Below, one piece after another: positions 1 through 8,565 of a stretch of DNA of 14,195 nucleotides. Every line of letters begins with the position of its first letter. Position 1 is the first letter of the stretch. The position numbers and the translations under genes were made by a program. The stretch covers positions 1-14,195 of the forward strand of contig NAJO01000137.1 in assembly GCA_002077065.1 (NCBI GenBank), written 5' to 3'. This DNA comes from Cryoendolithus antarcticus (taxonomy: Eukaryota; Ascomycota; Dothideomycetes; Cladosporiales; Cladosporiaceae). Below the pieces are notes generated by a model, which saw nothing but the letters and a program-made list of their open reading frames with translations, did not search any database and was not told where the DNA came from.

Positions 1-225
1 TGGAGGTCGGCGTGGTCTTGGTGGACGTCGTGCTCGTCTTCGATGTAGAACTGGAGGTCGGCGTGGTCTTGGTGGACGTCGTGCTCGTCTTCGATGTAGA
101 ACTGGAGGTCGGCGTGGTCTTGGTGGACGTCGTGCTCGTCTTCGATGTAGAACTGGAGGTCGGCGTGGTCTTGGTGGACGTCGTGCTCGTCTTCGACGTA
201 GAGCTGGACAGCGTGGCCTTGGAGG
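1..225 (-). repeat. 51-bp tandem repeat coding a Ser/Thr-rich 17-residue unit
   Basis: Units start at 51, 102 and 153, with a first copy entering from the window edge and a decayed one from 204. The first three visible copies are identical where they overlap and the fourth differs at two bases near its end. The unit is 17 codons, so gain or loss of copies keeps the frame. On the minus strand it reads STSKTSTTSTKTTPTSS, a mucin-like spacer. The array continues beyond position 1, so total copy number is unknown. Confidence 0.9.
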
Positions 226-557
226 AGGTAGCCGTGGTTGTGGCGAACGTCGTGCATTGACCAGACTGGACGCATGCACTTTTCTGGGGACAATAAACCC
301 CGCCGTTTGGACAACATGAACACGTGTTCCCATTTTGGGCAGCGTTGGAAGCGCACTGTCCAACATTCTTGAATCCGCACTGCGCATAGTTGTCTTGACA
401 GAATTGGGCACAGCCGCTATTCCCCTGGGGCAATGCGAGAGCGACGTTGGTGACTGTGGCAGTAGTCAGTCCTGATTGCCCAATGGAACACGACGTGCGT
501 TCTTGTGCAAAACCCACCCGCTACTAGAAGCGCAACATATCTGATTATGGCTGCCAT
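1..557 (-). pseudogene. Secreted Cys-rich protein with Ser/Thr-rich repeat tail, frameshifted, partial
   Basis: Read on the minus strand from the ATG at 557, the first codons give a signal peptide (MAAIIRYVALLVAGG), but that frame then leaves the downstream coding frame. One base too many in the TTTT run (plus-strand A's at 509-512) explains it: with one T fewer, the signal peptide runs straight into FAQERTSCS. The mature part holds 11 Cys in about 85 residues (including GCAQFCQDNYAQCGF and NTCSCCPNGG), then a Ser/Thr/Lys-rich tail made of 17-residue repeats that runs off the window edge. A compact Cys domain followed by a Ser/Thr tail, probably heavily O-glycosylated, is typical of fungal cell-wall or extracellular proteins; I do not recognise the Cys domain and assign no ligand. 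The C-terminus, possibly with a GPI signal, lies outside. The frameshift may be real or a sequencing error. Confidence 0.6.
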
Positions 558-1685
558 GATGGATTATAGCTTGACCTGAGCTGAGATTCTCTCGCGAGTG
601 GATGAAAGTAACGTCGGTTATGACCTACGTATGAGACGATTCGAAGATAAAGTAAAGACTTATTGTGATACAGAAGCCAACTCTATATAATATGCCACCT
701 AAGCCTCCAATTTGTCATGACGGCGAGATAGCTACAGCCTGAAGTCACATATGCAGGCTCGTACTCCTTGGCGACAACGCATATCAGCCTTTCAGGTGCT
801 AGTTGGCTTGGAATCATGTGCAATGTCACATTCAATAAAGTCAGACGGCATCGATCATGTTAGGACGGGAGCCGCATTAGCTTGTATTTACTTACCCTAA
901 GGTAGAAACCAGCTCTCGGCGCAAGCGGGGAAGTGGGACGAAGCGTCACCTATCATCAACTATAGATCGGCACTTATTCTAGAACACACGGCTCAAAAAG
1001 TAAGCCAAGCTAGTGTACCCTCCTGAATGTCTTCACGCCGTATGACGGTCAACCACTCTAGTAACTTTTAGATAAGAATGTGATGCTCTACTCGTCACTA
1101 CACAAAGCGAAAAACGAGTCGTACGGAGTCAAACACTTCAACCTAGATAGTCCTAGCTAATTGTCTTTATATAGTCGCAGAAGAATGGTGCGGGATTCTC
1201 TAGAGACCTTGATGTCACTAGGACGGGACCATTGACGGATAAGATCATTTAGGGACCGGATCAGGACTCTGGGACGGGACCATTTACGAAGGGAATCGTC
1301 TAGGGGCGGGACCAGACAGAGACGAAACAGGACAAGTGGATGCGTAGCTAGAACTGCTGTTAGGGATCTGTCAACTAAGGAGCTGCAGAGGCCACGTCGG
1401 CAAGCATCAAGCTGGAAAGTAGTGATCTATGGGCAAATGAGGAGGGCCGAACTACCGTAGGTTTCGGGGAGCCGACGAGCGTATTACTGCCAAACTTCCA
1501 TGAAAGGTTACTGAGTCGCTGTTGAATGGTGAACAAGAACCATATGCAACCGATCCTCTAGTAATTCTTCGGGTACAGATATCGAAATGTGCCTTTAAAG
1601 CATTGGATCTTTGGCTCCTCATATACACAAAGCATTTTTGGTATCCCAATATAGCCCCTCCATCCATCCGGCCATGCCGAGCTTA
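558..1685. other. Gene-free stretch
   Basis: No convincing coding frame on either strand; open frames are short and broken. It includes the upstream region of the secreted protein gene. Between about 1218 and 1312 the string gggacgggacc or a close variant occurs three times at uneven spacing, too irregular to call a tandem array. Confidence 0.6.
684..693 (-). promoter_or_regulatory. Possible TATA-like element of the secreted protein gene
   Basis: The run tatataatat lies about 127 bases upstream of the ATG at 557 on the minus strand. The distance is plausible for a fungal core promoter, but nothing else supports it. Confidence 0.25.
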
Positions 1686-2217
1686 TCATAACGCATGAGG
1701 ATGTAGCCAGCTTCGAACATGCCTGTAAGGCTCTAGCCTCCACCAACTTGACTTTGCGGTAGAACCCGAGCAGTGAGCGCCCATGAGTGACTGACAGAGT
1801 TCCACAGCTGGTCGTAGCGCCACGCGTCTCTTCCCGTGTTGCCACTCCACCCCAGCCCGCCGGGACAGGGGGCGCCAGAGGTGATATGCGTCTGAAACAG
1901 TGTTTGGGTGACCCCTCAACTGTGCCGTAAGTGCATACGTCCTGCCCCAGTTTGCCAGTGCTGCTTTGGCATCTTGCTGCTGTATTCGAGCGTGTGTCGT
2001 TGGATTGTGTGCTGTTATATGTCCGCAGGAGCGTGCGTGCGTGCGCGAGTTAACATCTTGGCCATGCACCCTCTGTATGCCAGATCGGTGCTTCTTGTCC
2101 CGGGAGCCTTACGACGGCTTTGACTCCGCTGGCCGCGAGCTTCAGCTAGCAAGTAACGCAGCAACGGCGGCATTAGCTGCCTATCTGGGTCGCATCGACT
2201 CCCTGCAGCAAGCCTAG
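1686..2217 (+). pseudogene. Possible decayed Cys-containing protein gene
   Basis: In one plus-strand frame 1685-1925 reads as protein-like segments (HEDVASFEHACKALASTN, then PQLVVAPRVSSRVATPPQ) interrupted by TAG and TGA. In a second frame the stretch ending at the TAG at 2217 carries a spaced Cys cluster (CVRELTSWPCTLCMPDRC) followed by an Ala/Leu-rich helix-like end (AATAALAAYLGRIDSLQQA). Together this looks like the end of a zinc-knuckle-like protein broken by stops and a frame change. A GTAAGT at 1926-1931 with a CAG near 2031 could be an intron, but the phases do not join the two frames cleanly. The family is not recognised, and this may be a chance assembly of open frames. Confidence 0.25.
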
Positions 2218-2271
2218 ACCATAAGGTATCTGCGCAAACGTAGAGTATGAAGACCGTCCGAATGAGGACTG

Positions 2272-2745
2272 ATGTGGAGTACGAAGGTTGATACGTGCTG
2301 GGTTCTCGAGATGGGTCTACAAGGATACTCCTACCATTATGCTGACGGTGACGTTCCAGAGATCTGTATGGGCCTGTTTGAGACCATAGGCATAGAACCT
2401 CGACATGGTCTGTTCGTTAGCGACGGATGCTATGAGCCTTTCTGTTCAACCGATTCTACGCAGGTTGCTGTGCCGTCGACTTCTTTTGTGCCGCCTAGCC
2501 AGCGTCTCGAAGCATCTACTCTACTTTTCACGACTCCTGTTATCGTAGAGAGTGCGTGTGGTGACTCGAAGCTTGTGTGGAGTATAGTGTCTAGATCACC
2601 AGTATCCGAATCAGCTTTAGAAAACTGCAAGCCTGGGGCCTTTAACTGTGCACCATCATCCAATTCTCCACAGACTTCTTTCCTCTTACCCACCCGTGTT
2701 TCTGGTACATCTCACAGATATCCTTGTCAATCGGTGACATGCTGA
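2272..2745 (+). CDS. Hypothetical ORF of doubtful coding status
   Basis: An uninterrupted 157-codon frame from ATG to TGA. The product has no recognised motif, membrane segment or signal peptide, and the antisense strand is also partly open (2430-2693), which weakens the case. An ORF of this length is expected about once by chance in a window of this size. Its last 20 codons run into the left arm of the inverted repeat, so the stop codon belongs to repeat sequence. It may be a relic or chance; no function is proposed. Confidence 0.2.
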   Translation: MWSTKVDTCWVLEMGLQGYSYHYADGDVPEICMGLFETIGIEPRHGLFVSDGCYEPFCSTDSTQVAVPSTSFVPPSQRLEASTLLFTTPVIVESACGDSKLVWSIVSRSPVSESALENCKPGAFNCAPSSNSPQTSFLLPTRVSGTSHRYPCQSVTC

Positions 2746-3322
2746 AGCCTGGTAGTGGTAGCATCTATTCAGGAACAAGCGAAACACATGGCAGACCTTG
2801 GTGCCATGCTACGGGATCCGCCGGCCGCAAAGTAGTTCCCTAGAATCACAATCCCGTGCTCTTGGCAATGTAGCTATGATAGTCTTCCGCGGGCCCGGGT
2901 ACGCCAGCAGCTTATGCAGCGGACTAGCGCCGTTGTGGGCGTGGCACGCGACAGAACGCATCAGGCGTGATCGGCACTCTAGAGGACTAGTCCTGCAGAT
3001 CCTAGAGCTAGCTAGGCTCGATATTGCGCTAATAAGTCCTTAAATCAATGTCAGACCAGTGGGAAGTGAGCCACGAGGGTCTTTACTGCAGTAGCCTTTG
3101 CACGCTCGTCGCTCCCGGGTGTGTGGCAGCAGCTTGACGGCATCTTCCCGGATGACTACTATGCCCACGGCAAAAGGCTGGTCAAATGGGACCTCCTGGA
3201 GGGTGAAGCTGTAGGAATCCTTGCACTTTCAGGAAGCTGCCTGGACGACTTTTCGTAGCGCCGGCGATGAGTTACGGCTGGGCCCTACGCGTTCTGTGCA
3301 CATTGACGCTCAAGCTCCCACT
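2686..3322 (+). repeat. Left arm of large inverted repeat, with decayed coding sequence
   Basis: This segment matches the reverse complement of 5881-6480. Shared anchors include the stretch around tgacatgctgaagcctgg, the shared stretch through tgctacggg and ttccctagaatc, the gggcccgggtacgccagcag block, and the inner end. Over the last 86 bases (3237-3322) I count four differences, all transitions, so about 95% identity there; the outer part is more diverged. This arm holds about 40 bases near 3165-3205 that the other lacks. In plus orientation it carries a decayed reading frame: FPRI near 2840, RARVRQQLMQRTSAVVGVAR near 2895-2955, and FARSSLPGVWQQLDGIFPDD near 3095-3155 followed by an open stretch. 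The same frame is seen in the other arm, so it was once protein-coding. I do not recognise the protein. Confidence 0.85.
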
Positions 3323-3527
3323 CGTCTACGCAGCTTCTTCGTGATCGGTCTGACTTTGTTGCTACATCAACCGGACTCAACTGATGGTTCGGCCGTCTGT
3401 GGCCCTGTCACAGATCGCCGTTCGCATCGAAGTCCAGTCCCTAACTCATGTGCTCGAGCCCGCGGTCACCATTGTAACAACACAATCTCGACTCGGTACG
3501 AAACAATACCGAGATACTCAAAGGTAC

Positions 3528-4804
3528 ATGGCGAATCCATACCAGCACTTCGATTGCACCTATGGCGTCCACTACCAAGAACAACAGGATTCGCGCCAGG
3601 CGCCGGCAATGCATGCTACCTTCCAGCAGCTTCTTACCCAAGGCTTCCCACCTCGGGCTCAGTATCCGCCGCCGCAAGCGCAATCACATGCAGTTCCGAG
3701 CTACTCGCAGTATGGCATCGCCCCAATCAAGCCGTCACAAGTCACCGCAGCTGAGCTATCGTACTGGATGGAACAGCCACAGACGGTAGCAACGCAAATA
3801 CATCAGGGGATTCCCATAGTGCCTTCGTCGTACCGCGGCACGCCTCAAGAGAGTGTCAATATGCTACAATATCAGCCTGTAGCTGGCACAGTACGCCAAC
3901 AAAGTCGATCCGAATACCCCTGTGACTACGAAGCGCTACAGCAGCTCCAAGCTTATGCTGGCAGCAACACTCGGATGCCAATCGCACTCACGCCACACAG
4001 CCATCATGCCGAACTGCACCCTTTGTCGTTCCATGTGCCTGCAAAACCGGCCTCGACTCAACAGCCATATTCACAACACTCTTTCGAGGCCGTGCGACCG
4101 CAGACGCATCATCACCATCGTCTGCCAACCCTCCGTGCACCAGTGAAATCACAACGGACTGGTGAAGCCTTACCAGAGATGGACCAACCCTGCCCTCCAA
4201 GCATGGTCGGTCAAGAAAGCATGCCAGCACCTGTACCAAACCCAAAGGATACCAAAGTCAAATATACTGCCGAAGACGATGCGCTACTGGTGGAGCTCAA
4301 GAAGACAAAGAACTTCACTTGGAAGCAGATCTCGAACCTTTTCTCAGGTCGAAGTTCGGGTACGCTACAGGTTAGATACTGCACTAAACTGAAGGCGAAG
4401 ACGATGGCATGGACGGATGACATGGTAAGTGAAGATGCTGTCCCGTACGCTGCCGAGACAGAAGCCGGCAAGGTTATATGACCACTTGCTTGTTGCCGTC
4501 TTGTACATTCGTCGACTACTATAGGTCAGACAGCTGACTAATTGCTTGGTAGATCGAAAGACTCCGCACAGCTGTGGACGAATTTGAAGCCGACCGTTGG
4601 CGTATGACATCGGAGAAAGTAGGCAACGGGTTCTCGGCCGCGGCATGTAGGGAAAAGGCAGGGAATCTCGTCCCGGCGGACGTCGCTGTACCGTCTACCC
4701 AGGCGCACGAGGGGACAAAAGTTTGTGCAAAGAAGCGAGACACGAGAGTAGCGTCAACTGTCGCTACAGTAGCATCAAATAGAAGAATGCGACGTGCATA
4801 CTGA
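3528..4804 (+). CDS. Myb/SANT-domain DNA-binding protein (two exons)
   Basis: Exons 3528-4424 and 4553-4804 join in phase 0 to give 382 residues. Residues 1-240 are low-complexity, rich in Gln, Pro, His and Ser, like an activation or linker region. Residues about 245-292 (YTAEDDALLVELKKTKNFTW...) form a first Myb/SANT-like repeat in which the first Trp position is Tyr, the second is Trp265 and the third aromatic is Tyr284. Residues about 294-338 (starting AWTDDM, then IERLRTAVDEFEADRW after the splice) form a second repeat with Trp295 and Trp315. The basic tail is short. Two adjacent repeats suggest nuclear sequence-specific DNA binding; the target is unknown. I chose the ATG at 3528 because an in-frame ATG at 3384 would add 48 residues of uncharacteristic sequence. 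The gene is undamaged although it sits between decayed inverted-repeat arms. It could be an ordinary transcription factor or cargo of a mobile unit. Confidence 0.8.
4425..4552 (+). other. Intron of the Myb/SANT gene
   Basis: The 128-base intron starts with GTAAGT directly after an ATG codon and ends in GGTAG at 4552. CTGAC (4534-4538) and CTAAT (4538-4542) both fit the fungal branch-point consensus at the right distance. Removing it joins the W-T-D-D-M start of the second Myb repeat to its helices; reading through gives a stop at 4481 and destroys that repeat. That structural fit is the main evidence. Confidence 0.85.
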
Positions 4805-5306
4805 ACGTGAGAAGCGACGTTTCAGAGGCAGAAGGTTTGTGACTCGCTTCCCATATAGTTGCTACGAGCGGACCTGCTCAAGGGCGATGCTCAGGATACA
4901 TCTCACCGGCGAGAACACCTGCGGACACACCGTTAAGCCAATACGTCAAACTTGACTTACTGTTTACAGTGATCTCAGGTTTTACATGACATCTTAACGG
5001 CGACAGTAGATGTAACGGAGATTTCCAGGTCCTGAGGGTTCACTCGGGTACAGCTGCTATAGATTGTGTGAGCTTTCACTCACGACAGTCCAAGACGACT
5101 GCGGTCAAATCGGCGCGATCTAGACACTCAGAGGTAAGTCGTAATACACGGCCTGGATTTCCGGCTTGGCAATTGCAGCAACAACTCGAGGAGTATAGCA
5201 CGATATCGTAGGATGATCGCAACAAAGTTATAGTCCTCCGGTTCAACGCTTCTACAAGTGCGGTTCTTTCGAGGACGCGAATGCGAATGCGAATGAACCC
5301 ATGCAC
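4805..5306. other. Gene-free stretch between the Myb gene and the minus-strand fragment
   Basis: It holds the 3' flank of the Myb gene. A hexanucleotide GCGAAT is repeated three times at 5277-5294, just downstream of the end of the minus-strand fragment. Minus-strand frames below 5307 stay open for 60-75 codons but show no recognisable continuation of that protein. Confidence 0.5.
5277..5294. repeat. Short GCGAAT microsatellite (3 units)
   Basis: Three perfect copies of the hexamer, directly beyond the stop codon of the minus-strand fragment. Possibly the site of the break that truncated that gene, but the association may be chance. Confidence 0.7.
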
Positions 5307-5561
5307 CTATAAAGTCATTCTCACGAACTCGAAGGTCATACGTCGATACTGCGTCGGCAAATCATCGCTTTCCTCCTCGTAGATCTGTTCATCGATGACG
5401 TCTTGCTCCGCAACACGTAACGATCGACCCGTCCGTGGTTTGTGAATCTCGGATCCCCATCTGGCAGACTCGACACGTGCTTCGAAGCCACGATCACTTC
5501 GGCGTGATGCAGCAATATACGCACGTTCTTGATTTTCCTCGTACGTACGTTGCGTCTTCAT
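5307..5561 (-). pseudogene. N-terminal fragment of an uncharacterised fungal protein
   Basis: An 84-codon frame starting at the ATG at 5561. The product is highly charged and mostly helical in character, with YEENQERAYIAASRRSDR near the start, ARVESARWGSEIHKPRTGRS in the middle and an acidic EEESDDLPTQYRRM near the end. This resembles the N-terminal region of an uncharacterised family I recall from ascomycete genomes (conserved helical-charged block, acidic patch, then a longer variable part), from memory only and not checked. The usual longer C-terminal part is missing: after YRRM the frame runs eight more codons to a stop, and no other frame clearly continues. It is probably a 5' fragment or truncated gene copy. 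It lies inside the inverted-repeat unit, facing the Myb gene tail-to-tail. Confidence 0.45.
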
Positions 5562-5880
5562 CGGATTGACGGATGATAAACGATGACCTGTTCAACATAT
5601 GTGCAACCGACATAGTTGCATTGAGTTGTGTATAAATTAATGACTTGACCAGTTCGGCAATTCGTTTTCGATAAGAACAGATGTGGCGCATTGATTTGGA
5701 GCGAGGGTGCTTCGGACTTCCTGGAATTCCGATATCTAGGTGGCCCAAGATTACTCAGAGAGATCCAGTCAGTTTGAGCTGCAGTATAACAAACAAGGGA
5801 AGATGGTTCGCAGATAAAAAAGATGAGCGTTTTGTTCGCATTGAGACGAGAAATGCAGTAGCTCTACGCTAAATTAGGCT
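5562..5880. other. Spacer between the minus-strand fragment and the right repeat arm
   Basis: This would be the 5' flank of the minus-strand fragment. Open frames exist on both strands (for example 5681-5872 plus) but have no protein-like features, so no gene is called. Confidence 0.5.
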
Positions 5881-6480
5881 AGTGGAAGCTTGAGCGTCAA
5901 TGTACACAGAACGCGTAGGGCCCAGCTGTAGCTCATCGCCGGCGCTACGAAAAGTCGTCCAGGCAGCTTTCTGAGAGTGCAAGGATACCCGTAGGAATAG
6001 TAATCATCCGGGAAAATACAGTGGAGCTGCTGCCACACACACGGGTCCGACGAGCGTGCAAAGGCTACTGCAGCAGAGACACTCGTGGCTCGCTTTCCAC
6101 TTGTCTGACATTGATTAAAGGACTTGTTAGCGCGAGATCGAGCCTAGCTGCTTCTGAGATCTGTAGGACTAGTCCTCTAACGTGGAGACCCCGTACGGTG
6201 TTCGTTACGCCACATACGTTCCAAGGTATGCCACGCGCACAATGGCTCTAGTCCGTTGCACAAGCTGCTAGCATGCCCGGGCCCGCGGAATGCAATCCCA
6301 AATGCCAAGCGTACGGGATACGATTCTAGGGAACTGCTTCGCGGCCGGCTAACCCCGTAGCATGGCACCGAGATTTGCCCTGTGCTTCGCTTGTTCCCGT
6401 AAGGATGCTACTACCAGCCAGGCTTTAGCATGTCACCGATAGACAGGGATATCTATGATATGTTCCAGAATCATGGGTAG
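5881..6480 (-). repeat. Right arm of large inverted repeat, with decayed coding sequence
   Basis: Reverse complement of 2686-3322, about 37 bases shorter through an internal gap. In minus orientation it shows the same decayed frame as the left arm: LREQAKHRANLGAMLRG near 6410-6355, FPRI near 6330, and FARSSDPCVWQQL followed by FPDDYY near 6070-6010. Just outside the arm the minus strand still reads protein-like (IDLLDAIYGESLEDVLPM, about 6528-6475), so the source gene extended further on this side. At one codon this arm keeps CGA (Arg, in GKRAT) where the left arm has TGA, which shows that at least some stops are later mutations. The protein is not recognised. Confidence 0.85.
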
Positions 6481-8235
6481 GACATCTTCTAACGATTCTC
6501 CATAAATTGCATCAAGGAGGTCTATCGATATTGGCGTGAACCTAAGTGGCGACGCTTGCTAGAATCGATGATTTGACGGACATAACGACCTATTCAATGT
6601 ATGTCCCTACTGATTAGCCTGAGGTCTCGATTAGGCGTAGCAACATTCTGTTACGTAGCCCCCGCCGCCGCCTAGTACTACGCTACTTACTAGCTAGAGC
6701 TCCCGGCCTACGTAACGGTAATAAATACTATAAGGATATCTAGGATGAGAAGCATAGTCGGAGGGTCTACGGCCTAGGAGTAGTTTCTAATAGCGCTCGC
6801 TCCCCCGGACGTAACGCACTAGATCATCTAATGAAATCTACTTAGAGACAGCTACGAGATACCAAGGCAGCATTAGCGGACTAGAAGTCGCAAATAGGAG
6901 GCGTTCTAAACCCTACCTTAGGAGCATACATAGTCTAAACCCTCTTTCTCCTATAAGGACGGCGACGCCATATACGGGATGCGATCCGCGTACGCTACGA
7001 CTAATAACATACTTCTAGCGGTCACTGCTAGGTGCTTGATTATCGGATCCTACCGTAAAGTCAACATCGTGCAGCCTAGTAACTAATTACGTTTACTTAT
7101 AACTAGCTATATCCTAATTAATTAATGATAAACTTAGTATGAAAGCATGCGAGAGCTAGTTATATCATCTAAGTAGCAGATCTATAAGCCGATTCGAACT
7201 AGAGCGCATAGCTCGAGCGCTCGACTAATGAGACTAACATAGATATATAGTCGTAATAGAAGGTGATCTTGCTAATTAGACTTAATAAGTTAGACTGCCT
7301 CGAAGGTAGATAGACTAATACTAGCTTAGGCTAGCCATGTTCCTAGAAGAGACTTTCGGCCAATGCAGGGTTAGAAGTGGACGATCAACTATACGAGGGT
7401 TATCATTAGCTAATAGGTTCTATTGCAGTCCTCGATCTATGATCCGCCTAGCTACTAATAGACATCATTGTACTTAGAGCCCCGCTTATTTCTTAGGACG
7501 ACCCGCGAGATCTACGCTAGTCCCTAGCTTAAGAGGATGATCGATGCTAGTAGTCCGCCTTTTGCTAGATCGTTACGGACTAGCTCTTAAGCTATATGTA
7601 GCCGTTCTGCGGTCCGTACTAGTAGCTACGGCCGTACGTTCAATAAACACGGTTATGCATGTACGACCTAGCTTCCGATAGCACGGGGGGTTCGAAGCGT
7701 GCGATCACCGACGTATAGGATGGCACGCCTTTAAAGCAGCATCTTGCCGTTAGTCGCCGGCTCGTTTCGAAGATTAGAGATTAACGCGACGGTGCTGCCA
7801 AAGCTTCAATTCGCGTAGGACGAAGCGTCTTGCTATATAGGAGACTATTGCATCAATAAAGCTTGCAGCCACGAAACCTAAATACTTCTCACTACAGGGG
7901 CACCGCTTACCCAAAGACAAAATTTATGAAGCTTCGTTATAGTGGAGTACGACGTAGATCAAAATGACAGCACTATGCTTAAACGGGAAAAACTTGCGAG
8001 GCTATAGGCGTAGTAGAGCTCTGGGGACGAACCTAAATCTACAGCTAGAATCGGCCCACCTAAGATTTACAGGTAAGGAACGGGTGGACCTTGGTCTGAG
8101 CTCTGGGAAAGGGAGATAAGCTCCTATTAAACCGTATACAGGTCACCGCACGATCATCACCTAAGATTTGTCGCCTAGCGTTGTATACGACCCTATCCTT
8201 TCAATCAAGCAAGCCACTTTCAACGAAAGCACAAG
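6481..8235. other. Gene-free, TpA/CTAG-rich stretch with RIP-like bias
   Basis: About 1.7 kb with no usable frame on either strand and very frequent TAG, CTA and CTAG. In the sample line 7261-7320 I counted TpA 9, ApT 5, CpA 0, TpG 3, ApC 3 and GpT 3: TpA/ApT 1.8 and (CpA+TpG)/(ApC+GpT) 0.5, both on the RIP side of the usual thresholds. RIP is the fungal process that mutates CpA to TpA in repeats. The stretch is probably an old transposon mutated beyond recognition; another line (6841-6900) is only borderline, so the effect is uneven. The last 200 bases hold the promoter of the secreted protein gene, including a pyrimidine-rich run near 8190-8203. Confidence 0.55.
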
Positions 8236-8565
8236 ATGCGTGTCTACCTCCTAGCCGTGGTACCGATTCTCCTTAGTGCAGTACACGCCGACTACTATGT
8301 TCGTTGCGACGATGGCAAAGGCCATACGAAGGAGGAACATGTCCCTATGAAGCCAGGCGACACCTCCGACTGCAAGCCCTTCGACTACGGTATGCAGACT
8401 TTTGAGTATTGGCAGGATGATGGACATGCCTACACGTTTGAGTTCTACGAGGACAAGAAATGCAAGGGCAACAAGTCTGAGGACAAGGCCGACAAGAAGA
8501 AGAACAACAAGAAGAAGAATAAGTTGCCAAAGCAGTGCTGGAGCTATAAAGCGTCCTGCGCCTAA
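8236..8565 (+). CDS. Small secreted Cys-containing protein, candidate effector
   Basis: An intact 109-codon, intron-free ORF. Residues 1-18 form a classical signal peptide (MRVYLLAVVPILLSAVHA) with a likely cleavage before DYYVRCDD. The mature 91 residues hold five Cys (24, 46, 76, 101, 108), allowing two disulfides with one Cys left over. The middle is rich in aromatic and acidic residues (FDYGMQTFEYWQDDG). Residues 75-99 are strongly Lys-rich (DKADKKKNNKKKNKLPK), between Cys76 and Cys101. Size, secretion signal, Cys content and position beside RIP-like DNA fit a plant-pathogen effector, but no known effector family is recognised, so host activity is inference; an antimicrobial or wall-associated role is also possible. 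The Lys tract could bind acidic polymers or act as a nuclear signal if the protein enters a host cell. Confidence 0.75.
   Translation: MRVYLLAVVPILLSAVHADYYVRCDDGKGHTKEEHVPMKPGDTSDCKPFDYGMQTFEYWQDDGHAYTFEFYEDKKCKGNKSEDKADKKKNNKKKNKLPKQCWSYKASCA

Noticed and set aside
12..260. Plus-strand 82-codon ORF rich in Val/Leu/Asp
   Set aside because: It is the antisense of the 51-bp repeat array; the minus frame gives a Ser/Thr-rich tail that joins to a Cys-rich secreted domain, which is far more plausible.
1218..1312. Three gggacgggacc-like strings
   Set aside because: Uneven spacing and differing flanks; too little to call a repeat array or binding-site cluster.
1686..2069. Minus-strand 127-codon ORF
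   Set aside because: No protein-like features; overlapping plus-strand frames look more like decayed coding sequence, and length alone is not significant.
3384..3527. Upstream in-frame ATG extending the Myb protein by 48 residues
   Set aside because: The extension has no low-complexity or domain character like the rest; the ATG at 3528 starts where the Gln/Pro-rich composition begins. Not excluded by sequence alone.
6600..8200. Regularly recurring CTAG/TAG motifs as a possible regulatory or CRISPR-like array
   Set aside because: No constant repeat length or spacing; dinucleotide bias of RIP type explains the enrichment better.
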